A stretch of 43,616 nt of DNA, from NCBI RefSeq assembly GCF_003149475.2, contig NZ_QFWV02000002.1:401314-444929 (forward strand), given 5' to 3'. Below the pieces are notes generated by a model. That model was given only the letters and a program-made list of their open reading frames with translations, searched no databases and had not been told where the DNA came from. The DNA is from Oceaniradius stylonematis. GTDB lineage: Bacteria > Pseudomonadota > Alphaproteobacteria > Rhizobiales > Rhizobiaceae. The translations under genes were made by a program, and so were the position numbers. Positions 8,126 through 17,028 of the stretch are shown here, one piece after another (position 1 is the first letter of the stretch; each line of letters starts with the position of its first letter).

Positions 8126-9420
8126 GCGCAGGCCGGCAGACACTGATCGACGACTGTTTCGTCAATGACGGCCAGCGCATGCGTCATGACGATGTGCTCT
8201 CCTTGCTGGCCAACCGCCTCGAACCGGTGACCGGCACGACGACGGTATCGGTGGTCGGCGCGCAGGGCCGTATCGTGGCCGTGCCGGTCACCGCACCGGG
8301 TCCGGTGCCGCGCAGCGACAATGCCGCAGTCGATGGTTACGCGTTCGCTCACGCCGCCTATCTCAAAGGCCCGGACCACCTGCCGGTTGCCGGACGGATT
8401 GCCGCCGGCGCGACCGCGACCGGACCGGTGCCGCCGGGCCGTTGCGTGCGCATCTTCACCGGCGCGCCGATGCCAGCCGGCGCCGACACCGTGGCGATGC
8501 AGGAGGACTGCACCGTTCTTCAAGACGGTGCGATCGCGGTGCCCGCTGGCCTGAAGGCCGGCGCGAACCGGCGCCGGGCAGGCGAGGACTTCATGCCGGG
8601 AGATCCCGTCGTCCGCGACGGCCAGACGCTGCGCCCGCAGGACCTGGCAGCGCTGGCCGCGACGGGGCACGGGACGGTCTCGGTTCGCAAAAGGTTGCGC
8701 ATTGCCATCCTGTCGACCGGCGACGAAATCGTACCTGCCGGTGCCGAGGCAGGTGCGGCGCAGGTTCATGATGCCAACCGGCCCATGCTGCTGGCGCTTG
8801 CCGGCCAGGCCGCGACGACGGTCACCGACCTTGGTCATGTCGGCGACGATGCCGACGCGCTGCGCGAGACGCTGGCGACAGCGGCCGCAGATCATGACCT
8901 GATCATCACGTCCGGCGGCGCCTCGCTTGGCGACGAGGACCACATGCTCGCAGTGCTCGATGAACTTGGAAAACGCCATCTGTGGCAGATCGCCATCAAG
9001 CCGGGCCGGCCGATGATGTTCGGCCAGATCGGCGATACGGTCGTCCTCGGCCTTCCGGGCAATCCGGTCGCCGTGCTCGTCTGCTTTCTGCTTTATGCGC
9101 GCGCGGTGATCGGCCATCTGGCCGGCGCATCGGTGACGCCGCCGGCCGCCTATACGCTGCCTGCCGCCTTTGCCATTGACCGCAAGAAGACGGGCCGCCG
9201 CGAATTTCTTCGCGGCTGGACCGAAGCCGACCCGGAAACCGGCGTGCTGAACGCACACAAGTTCCCGCGTGACGGCTCCGGACTGGTCTCCGGCCTGCAG
9301 GCGGCGTACGGGCTGATCGACCTGCCCGAACATGTCGATGCGGTTGCGCCGGGCGACCCGGTGCGCTTTATCCCGTTTGCGGAGATGGGGCTGATGCCCG
9401 GCTGGAGCGGGGACGGATGA
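8122..9420 (+). CDS. moeA: Molybdopterin molybdenumtransferase MoeA
   Basis: 432 residues, full length. MoeA inserts molybdate into adenylylated molybdopterin. Landmarks are RSDNAAVDGYAF near residue 65, IFTGAPMPAGADTV, then the MoCF-biosynthesis domain with ILSTGDEI, HDANRPMLLAL, TSGGASLGDEDHM and the C-terminal KPGRPMMFG and GLPGNPVAV. It lies between mobB and a cytochrome b561-like gene with four-base overlaps on both sides. Together with mobA and mobB it makes this block a dedicated late-Moco maturation operon. Confidence 0.93.
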   Translation: MSAGRQTLIDDCFVNDGQRMRHDDVLSLLANRLEPVTGTTTVSVVGAQGRIVAVPVTAPGPVPRSDNAAVDGYAFAHAAYLKGPDHLPVAGRIAAGATATGPVPPGRCVRIFTGAPMPAGADTVAMQEDCTVLQDGAIAVPAGLKAGANRRRAGEDFMPGDPVVRDGQTLRPQDLAALAATGHGTVSVRKRLRIAILSTGDEIVPAGAEAGAAQVHDANRPMLLALAGQAATTVTDLGHVGDDADALRETLATAAADHDLIITSGGASLGDEDHMLAVLDELGKRHLWQIAIKPGRPMMFGQIGDTVVLGLPGNPVAVLVCFLLYARAVIGHLAGASVTPPAAYTLPAAFAIDRKKTGRREFLRGWTEADPETGVLNAHKFPRDGSGLVSGLQAAYGLIDLPEHVDAVAPGDPVRFIPFAEMGLMPGWSGDG

Positions 9421-10019
9421 CGACGGACGAGACGGCAGGTCACACCGCCGGGGCGGCGGAGGAACGCCCCTCCGGCCCGCCGCACAGCGCCGCCAGGCGG
9501 CCGCTGCCGGCCGACCGCTTCGGCGGCTATGCGCCGCTCTCGGTCGCGCTTCATTGGCTCAGCGTCCTGTTTGCCGCCGCACTCCTGCTCACGGCATGGC
9601 TCGACCGACCCGAACTGCACGGTTTGGCGGGCCTTGTGGCGGCACCCTTCCTGCTGGTCCATACGCTGCGACGCCTCAAACGGGGTTTTCCCCGCGCGCC
9701 GGACGAGCCGGCCATCCTGTCATTTGCTGCGCGTCTGGCGATCATCGCGATGCTGCTGGCCATGCTCGTCATCGTCCTGTCGGGGCTCTCGATCGTCTTG
9801 TCGTCAGACCGCATCTCCGGCCTCGCCGGCTCCGACATCGTCCTGCCATGGGCGCCCGGACCGGCACTGACGGCGGCGGCCCATGCGTGGCACGGAGCTG
9901 CCGCGCAACTGTTCCTTGCCGCCGCAGGCCTGCATCTTCTGGCAGCGCTCGGCTATGGCGCCCGCCGCATGCATGCGGTGACGAACCGCATCGTGCGCCC
10001 GGTCCCGGGCGGGCGCTGA
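9417..10019 (+). CDS. Cytochrome b561-like membrane protein
   Basis: 200 residues with a polar, proline-rich 35-residue N-terminus and four predicted helices. Candidate haem-ligand histidines are H46 (ALHWLSV), H82 (LLVHTLRR), H156/H159 (AAHAWHG) and H173 (AGLHLLAAL), the pattern of diheme prokaryotic b561 proteins that take electrons from quinol. The start overlaps moeA by four bases. In this position it may be a redox partner for a molybdoenzyme, for example a gamma-like subunit, but that is inference. It is shorter and more diverged than formate dehydrogenase gamma subunits. Confidence 0.7.
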   Translation: MTTDETAGHTAGAAEERPSGPPHSAARRPLPADRFGGYAPLSVALHWLSVLFAAALLLTAWLDRPELHGLAGLVAAPFLLVHTLRRLKRGFPRAPDEPAILSFAARLAIIAMLLAMLVIVLSGLSIVLSSDRISGLAGSDIVLPWAPGPALTAAAHAWHGAAAQLFLAAAGLHLLAALGYGARRMHAVTNRIVRPVPGGR

Positions 10020-10162
10020 AGCGGCGGCCTGCTGACACCCAGCTGTCATTTTTGGTTGCAAAGCGCTTTGGTCTCATGGAACATCGCCGCCAATGCCCAT
10101 CAGGGAGGTGGGCGTTCAACCGCCCGCGCAAGCCGCGGGCCACGCGTGACATGAGGTATTCC

Positions 10163-10942
10163 ATGCGTTTGAGCACAACAATTCTGGCCGCGGCCACGAC
10201 CCTTGCCCTTTCGGTCGGCGCCGCCCAGGCCCAGGACGCCATGCAGATCAAGATCGGCACCGAAGGCGCCTACCCGCCCTTCAACAATCTCGAGGCGGAC
10301 GGCTCGCTCGTCGGTTTCGACATCGACATCGCAAAGGCGCTCTGCGAGGAAATGGGCGCCGAGTGCGAATTCGTCACCCAGGACTGGGATGGCATCATTC
10401 CGGCTTTGGTGGCCGGCAAGTTCGACGCGATCATCGCGTCCATGTCGATCACCGAAGAGCGCAAGCAGACTGTCGACTTCACCGAGAAGTACTACAACAC
10501 CCCGCCGGCGATCGCCGTCCCGAAGGATTCCGACATCACGGCCGCGACCGACGAGGGCCTTGCCGGCCGCACCATCGGCGCCCAGTCGGCGACGACGCAC
10601 TCCAACTATGCCGAAGAGAAGTTGTCCTCGGCCGATCTGCGGCTCTATCCGACGCCCGACGAGTACAAGCTCGACATCGCCTCGGGCCGTATCGATGCGG
10701 TCATCGACGATGTCGTCGTGCTGTCCGAGTGGCTGGCCACCGACGAAGGCCAGTGCTGCAAGATCCTCGACACGCTGACGCCGGACCCGGTGATCAACGG
10801 CGAAGGCGCCGGCATCGCCATCCGCAAGGGCGAGGACGAACTTCGCGAGGCCTTCAACGCGGCGATCCAGGCGATCCGTGCGAACGGCGTCTACGAGCAG
10901 ATCAATAACAAGTATTTCGAGTTCGACGTTTATGGCGGCTGA
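10163..10942 (+). CDS. Polar amino-acid ABC transporter, substrate-binding protein
   Basis: 259 residues from the ATG at 10163, chosen over ATG 10151 because TGAGGT sits six bases upstream. A Sec signal peptide covers about residues 1-23 (ending GAAQAQ), so the protein is periplasmic. The family 3 solute-binding signature GFDIDIAKALCEEMG and DWDGIIPALVAGKFDAII place it with HisJ/ArgT/OccT-type proteins that bind lysine, arginine, ornithine, histidine or opines. Two permease genes follow after a hairpin that probably lowers their expression relative to this protein. Confidence 0.88.
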   Translation: MRLSTTILAAATTLALSVGAAQAQDAMQIKIGTEGAYPPFNNLEADGSLVGFDIDIAKALCEEMGAECEFVTQDWDGIIPALVAGKFDAIIASMSITEERKQTVDFTEKYYNTPPAIAVPKDSDITAATDEGLAGRTIGAQSATTHSNYAEEKLSSADLRLYPTPDEYKLDIASGRIDAVIDDVVVLSEWLATDEGQCCKILDTLTPDPVINGEGAGIAIRKGEDELREAFNAAIQAIRANGVYEQINNKYFEFDVYGG

Positions 10943-10977
10943 TCGCGCCGTGATACATTGAGCATTGAGCGAAAAGC

Positions 10978-11005
10978 GGCGGGGACGGCCTGTCTCCGCC
11001 CTTTT
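10978..11005 (+). terminator. Attenuator-like hairpin between binding protein and permeases
   Basis: Stem GGCGGGGAC (10978-10986) pairs with GTCTCCGCC (10992-11000) with one G-U wobble, loop GGCCT, followed by CTTTT. It sits 36 bases after the binding-protein stop and about 33 bases before the permease start. Partial termination here would give the usual excess of binding protein over permease. Confidence 0.7.
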
Positions 11006-11037
11006 CACATCCGCATTCCTCCGACGATGGATGGCTG

Positions 11038-11748
11038 ATGGACGCGCTGGGCTATCTGGCATTCGGCGACACCGGCTGGAGCGACGAGATCGCACGCGGC
11101 GTGCTTGTCACTGCTTCACTGGCCTTGGTCACCCTGCCCGTCGGCCTTGCGATCGGCTTTCTTCTTGCCCTTGCAAAGCAGTCCCGCGAAGAGACGCTGC
11201 GGCTGGCCGCCGACATCTACACGACGATCTTTCGCGGCCTCCCCGAACTGCTGACCATCTTCATGGTCTATTACGGCATGCAGATCGGCATACGGCAGGC
11301 ATCGCTCGCGCTCGGCTTCGAGGGCGGCTTCGAGATCAACGCCTTCGTCGCCGGAATGATCGCGCTGGCCGTCGTCTTTTCGTCGTTTGCGAGCGAGGTG
11401 TTCCTGTCCGCCTTTCGCGCCATTCCCCACGGCCAGTACGAGGCCGGTGATGCGCTCGGCCTGACGCGCTGGCAGACCATGCGCACGATCATAGCGCCGC
11501 AGCTCGTCCGCATCGCCCTGCCCGGCTTGGGTAATCTGTGGCTCATCTTGCTCAAGGACACGGCCTACATCTCGGTAATCGGGCTTTCAGACATCATGCG
11601 CCAGGCCGGCATTGCCGCGCGCGTGACCAAAGAGGCGTTCCTGTTCTTTGGCATCGCCTGCCTGCTCTATCTGGTGCTCGCGATCCTCTCCTCGATCGTC
11701 TTTTCGCGCATCGAGCGCGCCGCCCGGCGTTCGGAGGTCCGCGCGTGA
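11038..11748 (+). CDS. Polar amino-acid ABC transporter permease (HisQ-like)
   Basis: 236 residues, five predicted inner-membrane helices. The BPD_transp_1 coupling (EAA) loop is visible as EAGDALGLTRWQTMRTIIAPQ around residues 136-156, the site that contacts the ATPase. Most similar in length and sequence to HisQ/OccQ/NocQ. Its stop overlaps the GTG start of the second permease (GTGA), so the two are made in a coupled, presumably 1:1, fashion. Confidence 0.88.
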   Translation: MDALGYLAFGDTGWSDEIARGVLVTASLALVTLPVGLAIGFLLALAKQSREETLRLAADIYTTIFRGLPELLTIFMVYYGMQIGIRQASLALGFEGGFEINAFVAGMIALAVVFSSFASEVFLSAFRAIPHGQYEAGDALGLTRWQTMRTIIAPQLVRIALPGLGNLWLILLKDTAYISVIGLSDIMRQAGIAARVTKEAFLFFGIACLLYLVLAILSSIVFSRIERAARRSEVRA

Positions 11749-12581
11749 CCGCCATCGTCCGCCAGACGCTGCTGGCGCCGCAGCCCGCCCCGCCGGATCT
11801 GGCCAAGCAGTGGACGCGCACGCGCATTGTCGGCCATGGTCTGATGGCCGTTTGGATATTGGCGGGCCTCGGCATGGTCTGGTGGCTGATCGGCGCGTGG
11901 AACATCGAGTTCGTCGACCGCTATCTGCCGCGCTACCTGGCCGGCCTGTGGACGACGCTCTCGCTGGTCGCGATCTCCATCGTGCTCGGCGCGGCACTGT
12001 CGCTGCCGCTGGCCTTCATGCGCATGTCGGACAACCCGGTCCTGGGAGGCATCGCCTATGGCTATGTCTATTTCTTTCGCGGTACGCCGCTGCTCGCCCA
12101 GCTCTTCCTGATCTACTACGGCTTCGGCACGTTCCGCGCCGAACTGGAAGCGGTGGGCCTGTGGTGGTTCTTCCGCGATGCATGGAACTGCGCTCTGTTT
12201 GCCTTCACGCTCAACACCGCCGCCTATCAGGCCGAAATCCTGCGCGGCGCGATCGAAAGCGTGAAGCCCGGACAGTGGGAGGGCGGCGCGGCACTCGGCC
12301 TGCGCCCGCTTCAGACGTTCCGCAAGATTGTCCTGCCGCAGGCGATGATCGTCGCCCTGCGCCCCTATGGCAACGAGATCATCCTGATGATCAAGGGATC
12401 GGCGGTCGTCGCGCTGATCACAGTGTTCGATCTGATGGCCGTCACGCGACGCGCCTTTTCCAACACGTTCGACTTCCAGACCTATATCTGGGCAGCGGTC
12501 TTTTATCTGGTGATCGTCGAGACCGTCCGCATCCTGTGGAACCGGCTGGAAAAGCGTCTGACACGCCACCAACAGCGCTGA
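11745..12581 (+). CDS. Polar amino-acid ABC transporter permease (HisM-like)
   Basis: 278 residues from a GTG at 11745 with GGAGG eight bases upstream. A longer frame opening at 11538 lies inside the first permease and is rejected. The EAA loop reads EGGAALGLRPLQTFRKIVLPQ. The N-terminus has an extra cytosolic tail and helix compared with HisQ, as in HisM/OccM. No hisP-type ATPase gene follows: the next gene is an unrelated dehydrogenase, so the ATPase must come from elsewhere in the genome. Confidence 0.88.
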   Translation: MTAIVRQTLLAPQPAPPDLAKQWTRTRIVGHGLMAVWILAGLGMVWWLIGAWNIEFVDRYLPRYLAGLWTTLSLVAISIVLGAALSLPLAFMRMSDNPVLGGIAYGYVYFFRGTPLLAQLFLIYYGFGTFRAELEAVGLWWFFRDAWNCALFAFTLNTAAYQAEILRGAIESVKPGQWEGGAALGLRPLQTFRKIVLPQAMIVALRPYGNEIILMIKGSAVVALITVFDLMAVTRRAFSNTFDFQTYIWAAVFYLVIVETVRILWNRLEKRLTRHQQR

Positions 12582-12713
12582 ATCGGCCTGTGAAGCGCCG
12601 GAATCGGATTGTCAGCGCGTCCGGGCAACCGATTCCCATATCGGGGTTTTCCGCCTTTGCGACGGGCTGGATCGGCGCTATGTCGGCATCGGACCATTCA
12701 GGGAGACGCACAC

Positions 12714-13598
12714 ATGGCCAAAGCGGCATTCATCGGGCTCGGCGTGATGGGCTATCACATGGCGGCGCATCTGAAGAACCGCGGCGGCCATGAAGTGACC
12801 GTTTACAACCGCACCGCCGCCAAGGCCGATGCGTGGGTTGCCGAACATGGCGGCGCTGGGGCCGATACTCCAGCGGGTGCCGCCGCCGATGCCGATTTCG
12901 TCTTTGCCTGTGTCGGCAATGACGATGATTTGCGCGCGGTGACGACGGGCGCCGATGGCGCCTTTGCGGCCATGAAAAAGGGCGCGATCTTCATCGACAA
13001 CACCACCGCTTCGGCCGCCGTGGCGCGAGAACTGGACGATACGGCGAAAGCCGCCGGTTTCGGCTTCATCGACGCGCCGGTGTCAGGCGGCGAAGCGGGC
13101 GCGGTCAATGGGGCACTGACCGTCATGTGCGGCGGCGATCCCGGCGTGTTCGACCGGGCCAAGCCCGTTATCGAGAGCTACGCCAAGATGGTCGGACTGA
13201 TGGGTCCGGCCGGCAGCGGGCAACTCACCAAGATGGTCAACCAGATCTGTATCGCGGGCCTCGTTCAGGGCCTGTCGGAAGGCATCCATTTCGCCAAGCG
13301 CGCAGGGCTCGATGTCGAAGCGGTCATCGACGTCATATCCAAGGGCGCGGCCGGCTCCTGGCAGATGGAAAACCGCCACAAGACGATGGACGCCGGCGAG
13401 TATGATCACGGCTTCGCCGTCGACTGGATGCGCAAGGACCTGGAAATCGTTCTGTCCGAGGCCGACCGCAACGGCGCCGGCCTGCCGGTCACCGCGCTGG
13501 TCGACCAGTTCTACAAGGACGTGCAGAACATGGGCGGCAAGCGCTGGGACACCTCGTCCCTGCTCGCCCGGCTCGAAAGGATCGCCGGAGACCGCTGA
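12714..13598 (+). CDS. NAD(P)-dependent beta-hydroxyacid dehydrogenase (3-hydroxyisobutyrate dehydrogenase-like)
   Basis: 294 residues from ATG 12714 (GGGAGAC upstream). The N-terminal Rossmann motif is FIGLGVMGYHMAAHL; the substrate-binding motif DAPVSGGEAGAVNGALTVMCGG and the catalytic lysine in GQLTKMVNQ are intact. The family includes 3-hydroxyisobutyrate, tartronate-semialdehyde and glyoxylate/succinic-semialdehyde reductases; the exact substrate is uncertain, although the length fits 3-hydroxyisobutyrate dehydrogenase of valine breakdown. It is convergent with an Lrp-family regulator whose stop lies only 7 bp away. Confidence 0.85.
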   Translation: MAKAAFIGLGVMGYHMAAHLKNRGGHEVTVYNRTAAKADAWVAEHGGAGADTPAGAAADADFVFACVGNDDDLRAVTTGADGAFAAMKKGAIFIDNTTASAAVARELDDTAKAAGFGFIDAPVSGGEAGAVNGALTVMCGGDPGVFDRAKPVIESYAKMVGLMGPAGSGQLTKMVNQICIAGLVQGLSEGIHFAKRAGLDVEAVIDVISKGAAGSWQMENRHKTMDAGEYDHGFAVDWMRKDLEIVLSEADRNGAGLPVTALVDQFYKDVQNMGGKRWDTSSLLARLERIAGDR

Positions 13599-13605
13599 CC
13601 GCTGG

Positions 13606-14070
13606 TCAAACGGGCAGATAGTCGAGCGGCATTTCGGTGGTGAACTTGATCTGCTCCATGGCAAAGACCGACGACACGTCGCGGATCTCGATCTTCTCGA
13701 TCAGCCGCTTGTAGAACGCGTCATAGGCTGGAATGTCCGGCACGACGACGCGCAGCAGATAATCGACATCGCCGCTCATCCGGTAGAATTCGACCACTTC
13801 GGGAAACTGGCTGATCACCTCCGAGAAGCGCTTGAGCCATTCGGTCGAATGCGAATTGGTGCGGATCGAGACGAAGACGGTCACGCGCGCATTGACCTTC
13901 TCCGGATTGAGGATCGCCACGCGCCGCTCGATGACGCCCTCCTCCTCGAGCTTCTGGATGCGGCGCCAGCAGGGTGTCGTCGAAAGACCCACGCGCTTGG
14001 CGATGTCGGCGACGGCGATGGTCGAGTCTTCCTGAAGCAGGCGCAGGATCTTCCGGTCGAGACGGTCCAT
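13606..14070 (-). CDS. Lrp/AsnC-family transcriptional regulator
   Basis: 154 residues. It has the AsnC-type helix-turn-helix at the N-terminus (LDRKILRLLQEDSTIAVADI then VGLSTTPCWRRIQKLEEEG) and the C-terminal RAM domain that binds amino-acid ligands and forms octamers (GDVDYLLRVVVPDI). Such proteins sense amino-acid supply. Possible targets are the adjacent dehydrogenase or the amino-acid ABC transporter, but no operator could be assigned. Confidence 0.88.
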   Translation of the reverse strand: MDRLDRKILRLLQEDSTIAVADIAKRVGLSTTPCWRRIQKLEEEGVIERRVAILNPEKVNARVTVFVSIRTNSHSTEWLKRFSEVISQFPEVVEFYRMSGDVDYLLRVVVPDIPAYDAFYKRLIEKIEIRDVSSVFAMEQIKFTTEMPLDYLPV

Positions 14071-14139
14071 TCTTGGGAAATCTTTCTAATCTGGAGCGAT
14101 ACCGCTAGATAGAATAGAAAAATCACCCACGCAAGCCGG

Positions 14140-14760
14140 TCAGATGAGGTTCCGGACCGCTGCGCGCAGGACCGGCAGAAGGTCGGACTCGAACCATGGA
14201 TTGCGCTTCAGCCAGCCCGTATTGCGCCAGGAGGGATGCGGCGTCGGAATGACCCGCCAAGGCCGGCCCGGCACGCTCTCATAGTCCCGCCAGGCCGCTA
14301 CGGTCTCTGTCAGTGTCTTGCGCCGTGCCTTGCCGAGGTGAAATGCCTGGGCGTACTGGCCGATGGCGATCACGAGTTCCACCTGCGCCATCGCCGCGAA
14401 CAGATCGCCATGCCATGCGCGCGCGCACTCCTTGCGTGGAGGCAGGTCGCCGCCCTTGGCGTCGAGGCCGGGAAAGCAGAACCCCATCGGCACGATGGCG
14501 ATCCTGCTGGCGTCATAGAAGGTCGCTTCATCGACCGCCAGCCAGGCGCGCAGCCGGTCGCCGGACGGATCGGTGAACGGCCGGCCCGATGCATGCACCC
14601 GCGTGCCAGGCGCCTGGCCGCAAATGACGATACGCGCCGTCGGCGAGACGACACACACCGGACGGGGCTCGTGCGGCAGGGGCGTGCCCTCGGGCGTGTC
14701 GCGACAAATACGGCAGGCCGTGATCGCGCGCGTCAGTTCATTCAGCGTCGTGCTATTCAT
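14140..14760 (-). CDS. Uracil-DNA glycosylase family protein
   Basis: 206 residues from ATG 14760, preceded by GGGGAGG. A cysteine pair opens the protein (ACRICRDTP). The motif GQAPGTRVHASGRPFTDPSG (residues about 48-67) corresponds to the GEAPGxxE...G.PF.G.AG motif of family 4/5 uracil-DNA glycosylases, and HPSWRN to the C-terminal HPS/HPA motif. It belongs to a diverged proteobacterial subgroup whose activity I cannot vouch for; it may excise uracil or another deaminated base. The start overlaps the end of the SNase gene by 8 bp. Confidence 0.75.
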   Translation of the reverse strand: MNSTTLNELTRAITACRICRDTPEGTPLPHEPRPVCVVSPTARIVICGQAPGTRVHASGRPFTDPSGDRLRAWLAVDEATFYDASRIAIVPMGFCFPGLDAKGGDLPPRKECARAWHGDLFAAMAQVELVIAIGQYAQAFHLGKARRKTLTETVAAWRDYESVPGRPWRVIPTPHPSWRNTGWLKRNPWFESDLLPVLRAAVRNLI

Positions 14761-15358
14761 AATGCCCTCCCCAGCCGGTCCAGGACTGGAGCCGGCGGAG
14801 CGCCGCGCCAAGCCCTGCGCGTGGCACGGCTTTCTCGTCCAGCGCCGCCCTTTGCCGGCGCCAATCGGCAGGCCGCTCGAACCGCCAGGCCCACATGCCG
14901 CGCCGTTCCGCCCGCGCCGCACGCTCCAGCCCGTCATGATCGCCATACGCCACGGCCCAGCCATCTTGCACCATCGCGGCGTTCAGCGACGACCGGCCGG
15001 CCCCGGTTCGGCAGATGCCCAGAAAGCGGCCAAAGCGGTCGGCGTCGTGGCCGGCGCAGCCGACCTCGCCACCATCGATCAACATCGCCAGATGGCGCGC
15101 CGCAAGGCGGCCGCAGGGACGTTCGGCGCCCTCGCCATCGGTGCAGGATTGGCCCATTTCGGGCGCGTCGATGCCACGCAGGCGCACCCGCTCGCCCGCA
15201 ACGATCAGCGTATCGCCATCGACAATCCGCGCAACGCCGCTCAGGTCGCGGCTGTTCCATGTCTGCAGCAGCGCCGCCAACCCCGCCACCGCGATGATGA
15301 AAAGGGCTGCGATCAGAAAGTCCTTGCCGCGGCGCGCACGCCCGCCCCGGCGCCTCAT
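14753..15358 (-). CDS. Membrane-anchored thermonuclease (SNase) family protein
   Basis: 201 residues. A basic N-terminus is followed by one hydrophobic segment (residues about 14-31), then an SNase fold with VDGDTLIVAGERVRLRGIDAPE-type sequence: IVDGDT metal site, RLRGIDAPE containing the catalytic Arg, a conserved Glu before CGRLAARHL, and DRFGRFLG with the second Arg. It is probably tethered in the inner membrane facing the periplasm, cleaving nucleic acids. It shares 8 bp with the downstream glycosylase-family gene, so the two DNA-acting proteins are coupled. Confidence 0.82.
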   Translation of the reverse strand: MRRRGGRARRGKDFLIAALFIIAVAGLAALLQTWNSRDLSGVARIVDGDTLIVAGERVRLRGIDAPEMGQSCTDGEGAERPCGRLAARHLAMLIDGGEVGCAGHDADRFGRFLGICRTGAGRSSLNAAMVQDGWAVAYGDHDGLERAARAERRGMWAWRFERPADWRRQRAALDEKAVPRAGLGAALRRLQSWTGWGGHYE

Positions 15359-15478
15359 CGGTGCAAGCCTCCGCCCCGGGCCATGAAGGGAGTTTTAACA
15401 ATTGGGAAAGTATGTTCCGCAGGGTGTTTGTCGCGCAGCGGCGCACCACAGGCACAACGCGAGACGTCCAGCCCCTCC

Positions 15479-17020
15479 ATGATCGCAACCGACCAGCCCG
15501 ACAAGACGATCGTCGACCGCCGCAAGTCGGGGCACAACCAGGAATTGCGCCGGACGTTGCGCAGGACGCGCGACAAGCTGGCCCTGAGCGGGCGCCCGGA
15601 TCGCGAATTCGCGCTGGAACTTCTGGGCCTGCATGCCAACGCGCTGATCTCGTCGATCGCTGCGGTTCCGCTTCTCATCATCCTGACGGCGTTCGCCGCG
15701 TTTTCGACCGGCTTCGACAACAAGATTGTGCTCTGGGCGATCATTGCCAACTTTCTTTATGTTGCGATGGGCGTCCTGTCCAAGCGCTTCCTGCGCCAAA
15801 AGAGCGATGCCGATCCAAGGCGCTGGCGTCTGATCTTTCTGGCGGCCCACGCCGTGACGGGTTTCTCCTGGACCTATTTTGCGGTCAGCGCATGCGCGAA
15901 CTGCGGAACCGATACGGCGCTGTTCTTCAAGGCGTCGGTCCTGTTGATCGCCATCGCCGCCACGGCCACCATCTGCTACGCCATCCGCTTTTCCATCCTT
16001 GCGGCCTTCACCGTGCCCGTCATGGTGTTCGCCGCCCTCAATTTTGATACTTCACCCAACACGATGCTCGCGATCGCCATGCCGTTCTGCGCGCTTCTGT
16101 TCTTCAGCTTCGTGGCCGAAAGGCTGCAAAAATCGACCATAGCCTCGATCGCCTACCGGGCCGAGAACGTCGCCTTGATCGCCGAACTGGAGGTGGCCAA
16201 GTCGATCTCCGACGAGGCCCGGCGCCGCGCCGAGGAAGCCAATCTGGCCAAATCGCGTTTTCTGGCCTCGATGAGCCACGAACTGCGCACGCCGCTCAAT
16301 GCGATTTTGGGGTTCTCGGAGGCCATGCATAGCGAGATGCTGGGGCCGATCGACAATGAGAACTACAAGACCTATGTCGGCGACATCCATGCCTCGGGCA
16401 AACATCTGCTCAATCTGATCAACGAGATCCTCGATCTCAGCAGGGTCGAGGCGGGCAAGTACGAGCTGCGCGAGGAAGCATTGCGGCTGACCGATGTCGC
16501 CGAAGACTGTATGGCACTGGTGCGCATGAAGGCCGGCCAGAAGCAGATCGCCATCAAGCCCGTTTTCCAGGACGGCCTGCCCCGCATTCTCGCGGACGAA
16601 AAGGCGGTGCGGCAAATCATGCTCAACATGCTGTCGAACGCGGTCAAGTTCACGCCCAATGGCGGGCTGATCGAGTTCAAGGTCGGCTGGACCGCATCGG
16701 GCGGCCAGTATGTGACGGTCAAGGACAATGGTCCAGGCATTCCCGAGGACGAAATTCCGGTCGTCCTGTCCGCTTTCGGTCAGGGCTCGATCGCCATCAA
16801 GAGCGCCGAACAAGGCACGGGGCTCGGCCTGCCCATCGTCCAGGCGCTGCTGGCCATGCATGGCGGCGGTTTCACGCTGAAATCCAAGCTGCGCGAAGGC
16901 ACCGAAGCCATCGCCATGTTCCCCGCCGCGCGCGTCATGGAAGTGCTGCCTGCCGAGCCGGTCGCCGAAAACGAACGCCCCGCCCGCCGTGGCCTTCTGC
17001 GCCGGTCGCGCGCTGCCTGA
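15479..17020 (+). CDS. Membrane sensor histidine kinase, PdhS/PleC-like
   Basis: 513 residues from the ATG at 15479; a longer open frame extends to 14573 but lies opposite the SNase gene. Five to six hydrophobic segments span residues 55-215, followed by a coiled coil and HisKA with phospho-acceptor H267 in FLASMSHELRTPLNAILGFS. The catalytic domain shows NMLSNAVKFT, DNGPGIPEDE and GTGLGLPIV. The HisKA sequence resembles the PleC/DivJ/PdhS group that acts on DivK in alphaproteobacterial cell-cycle control, but no PAS domain is present. There is no response-regulator gene beside it, so it is an orphan kinase here. Confidence 0.85.
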   Translation: MIATDQPDKTIVDRRKSGHNQELRRTLRRTRDKLALSGRPDREFALELLGLHANALISSIAAVPLLIILTAFAAFSTGFDNKIVLWAIIANFLYVAMGVLSKRFLRQKSDADPRRWRLIFLAAHAVTGFSWTYFAVSACANCGTDTALFFKASVLLIAIAATATICYAIRFSILAAFTVPVMVFAALNFDTSPNTMLAIAMPFCALLFFSFVAERLQKSTIASIAYRAENVALIAELEVAKSISDEARRRAEEANLAKSRFLASMSHELRTPLNAILGFSEAMHSEMLGPIDNENYKTYVGDIHASGKHLLNLINEILDLSRVEAGKYELREEALRLTDVAEDCMALVRMKAGQKQIAIKPVFQDGLPRILADEKAVRQIMLNMLSNAVKFTPNGGLIEFKVGWTASGGQYVTVKDNGPGIPEDEIPVVLSAFGQGSIAIKSAEQGTGLGLPIVQALLAMHGGGFTLKSKLREGTEAIAMFPAARVMEVLPAEPVAENERPARRGLLRRSRAA

Positions 17021-17028
17021 CCGGAACC

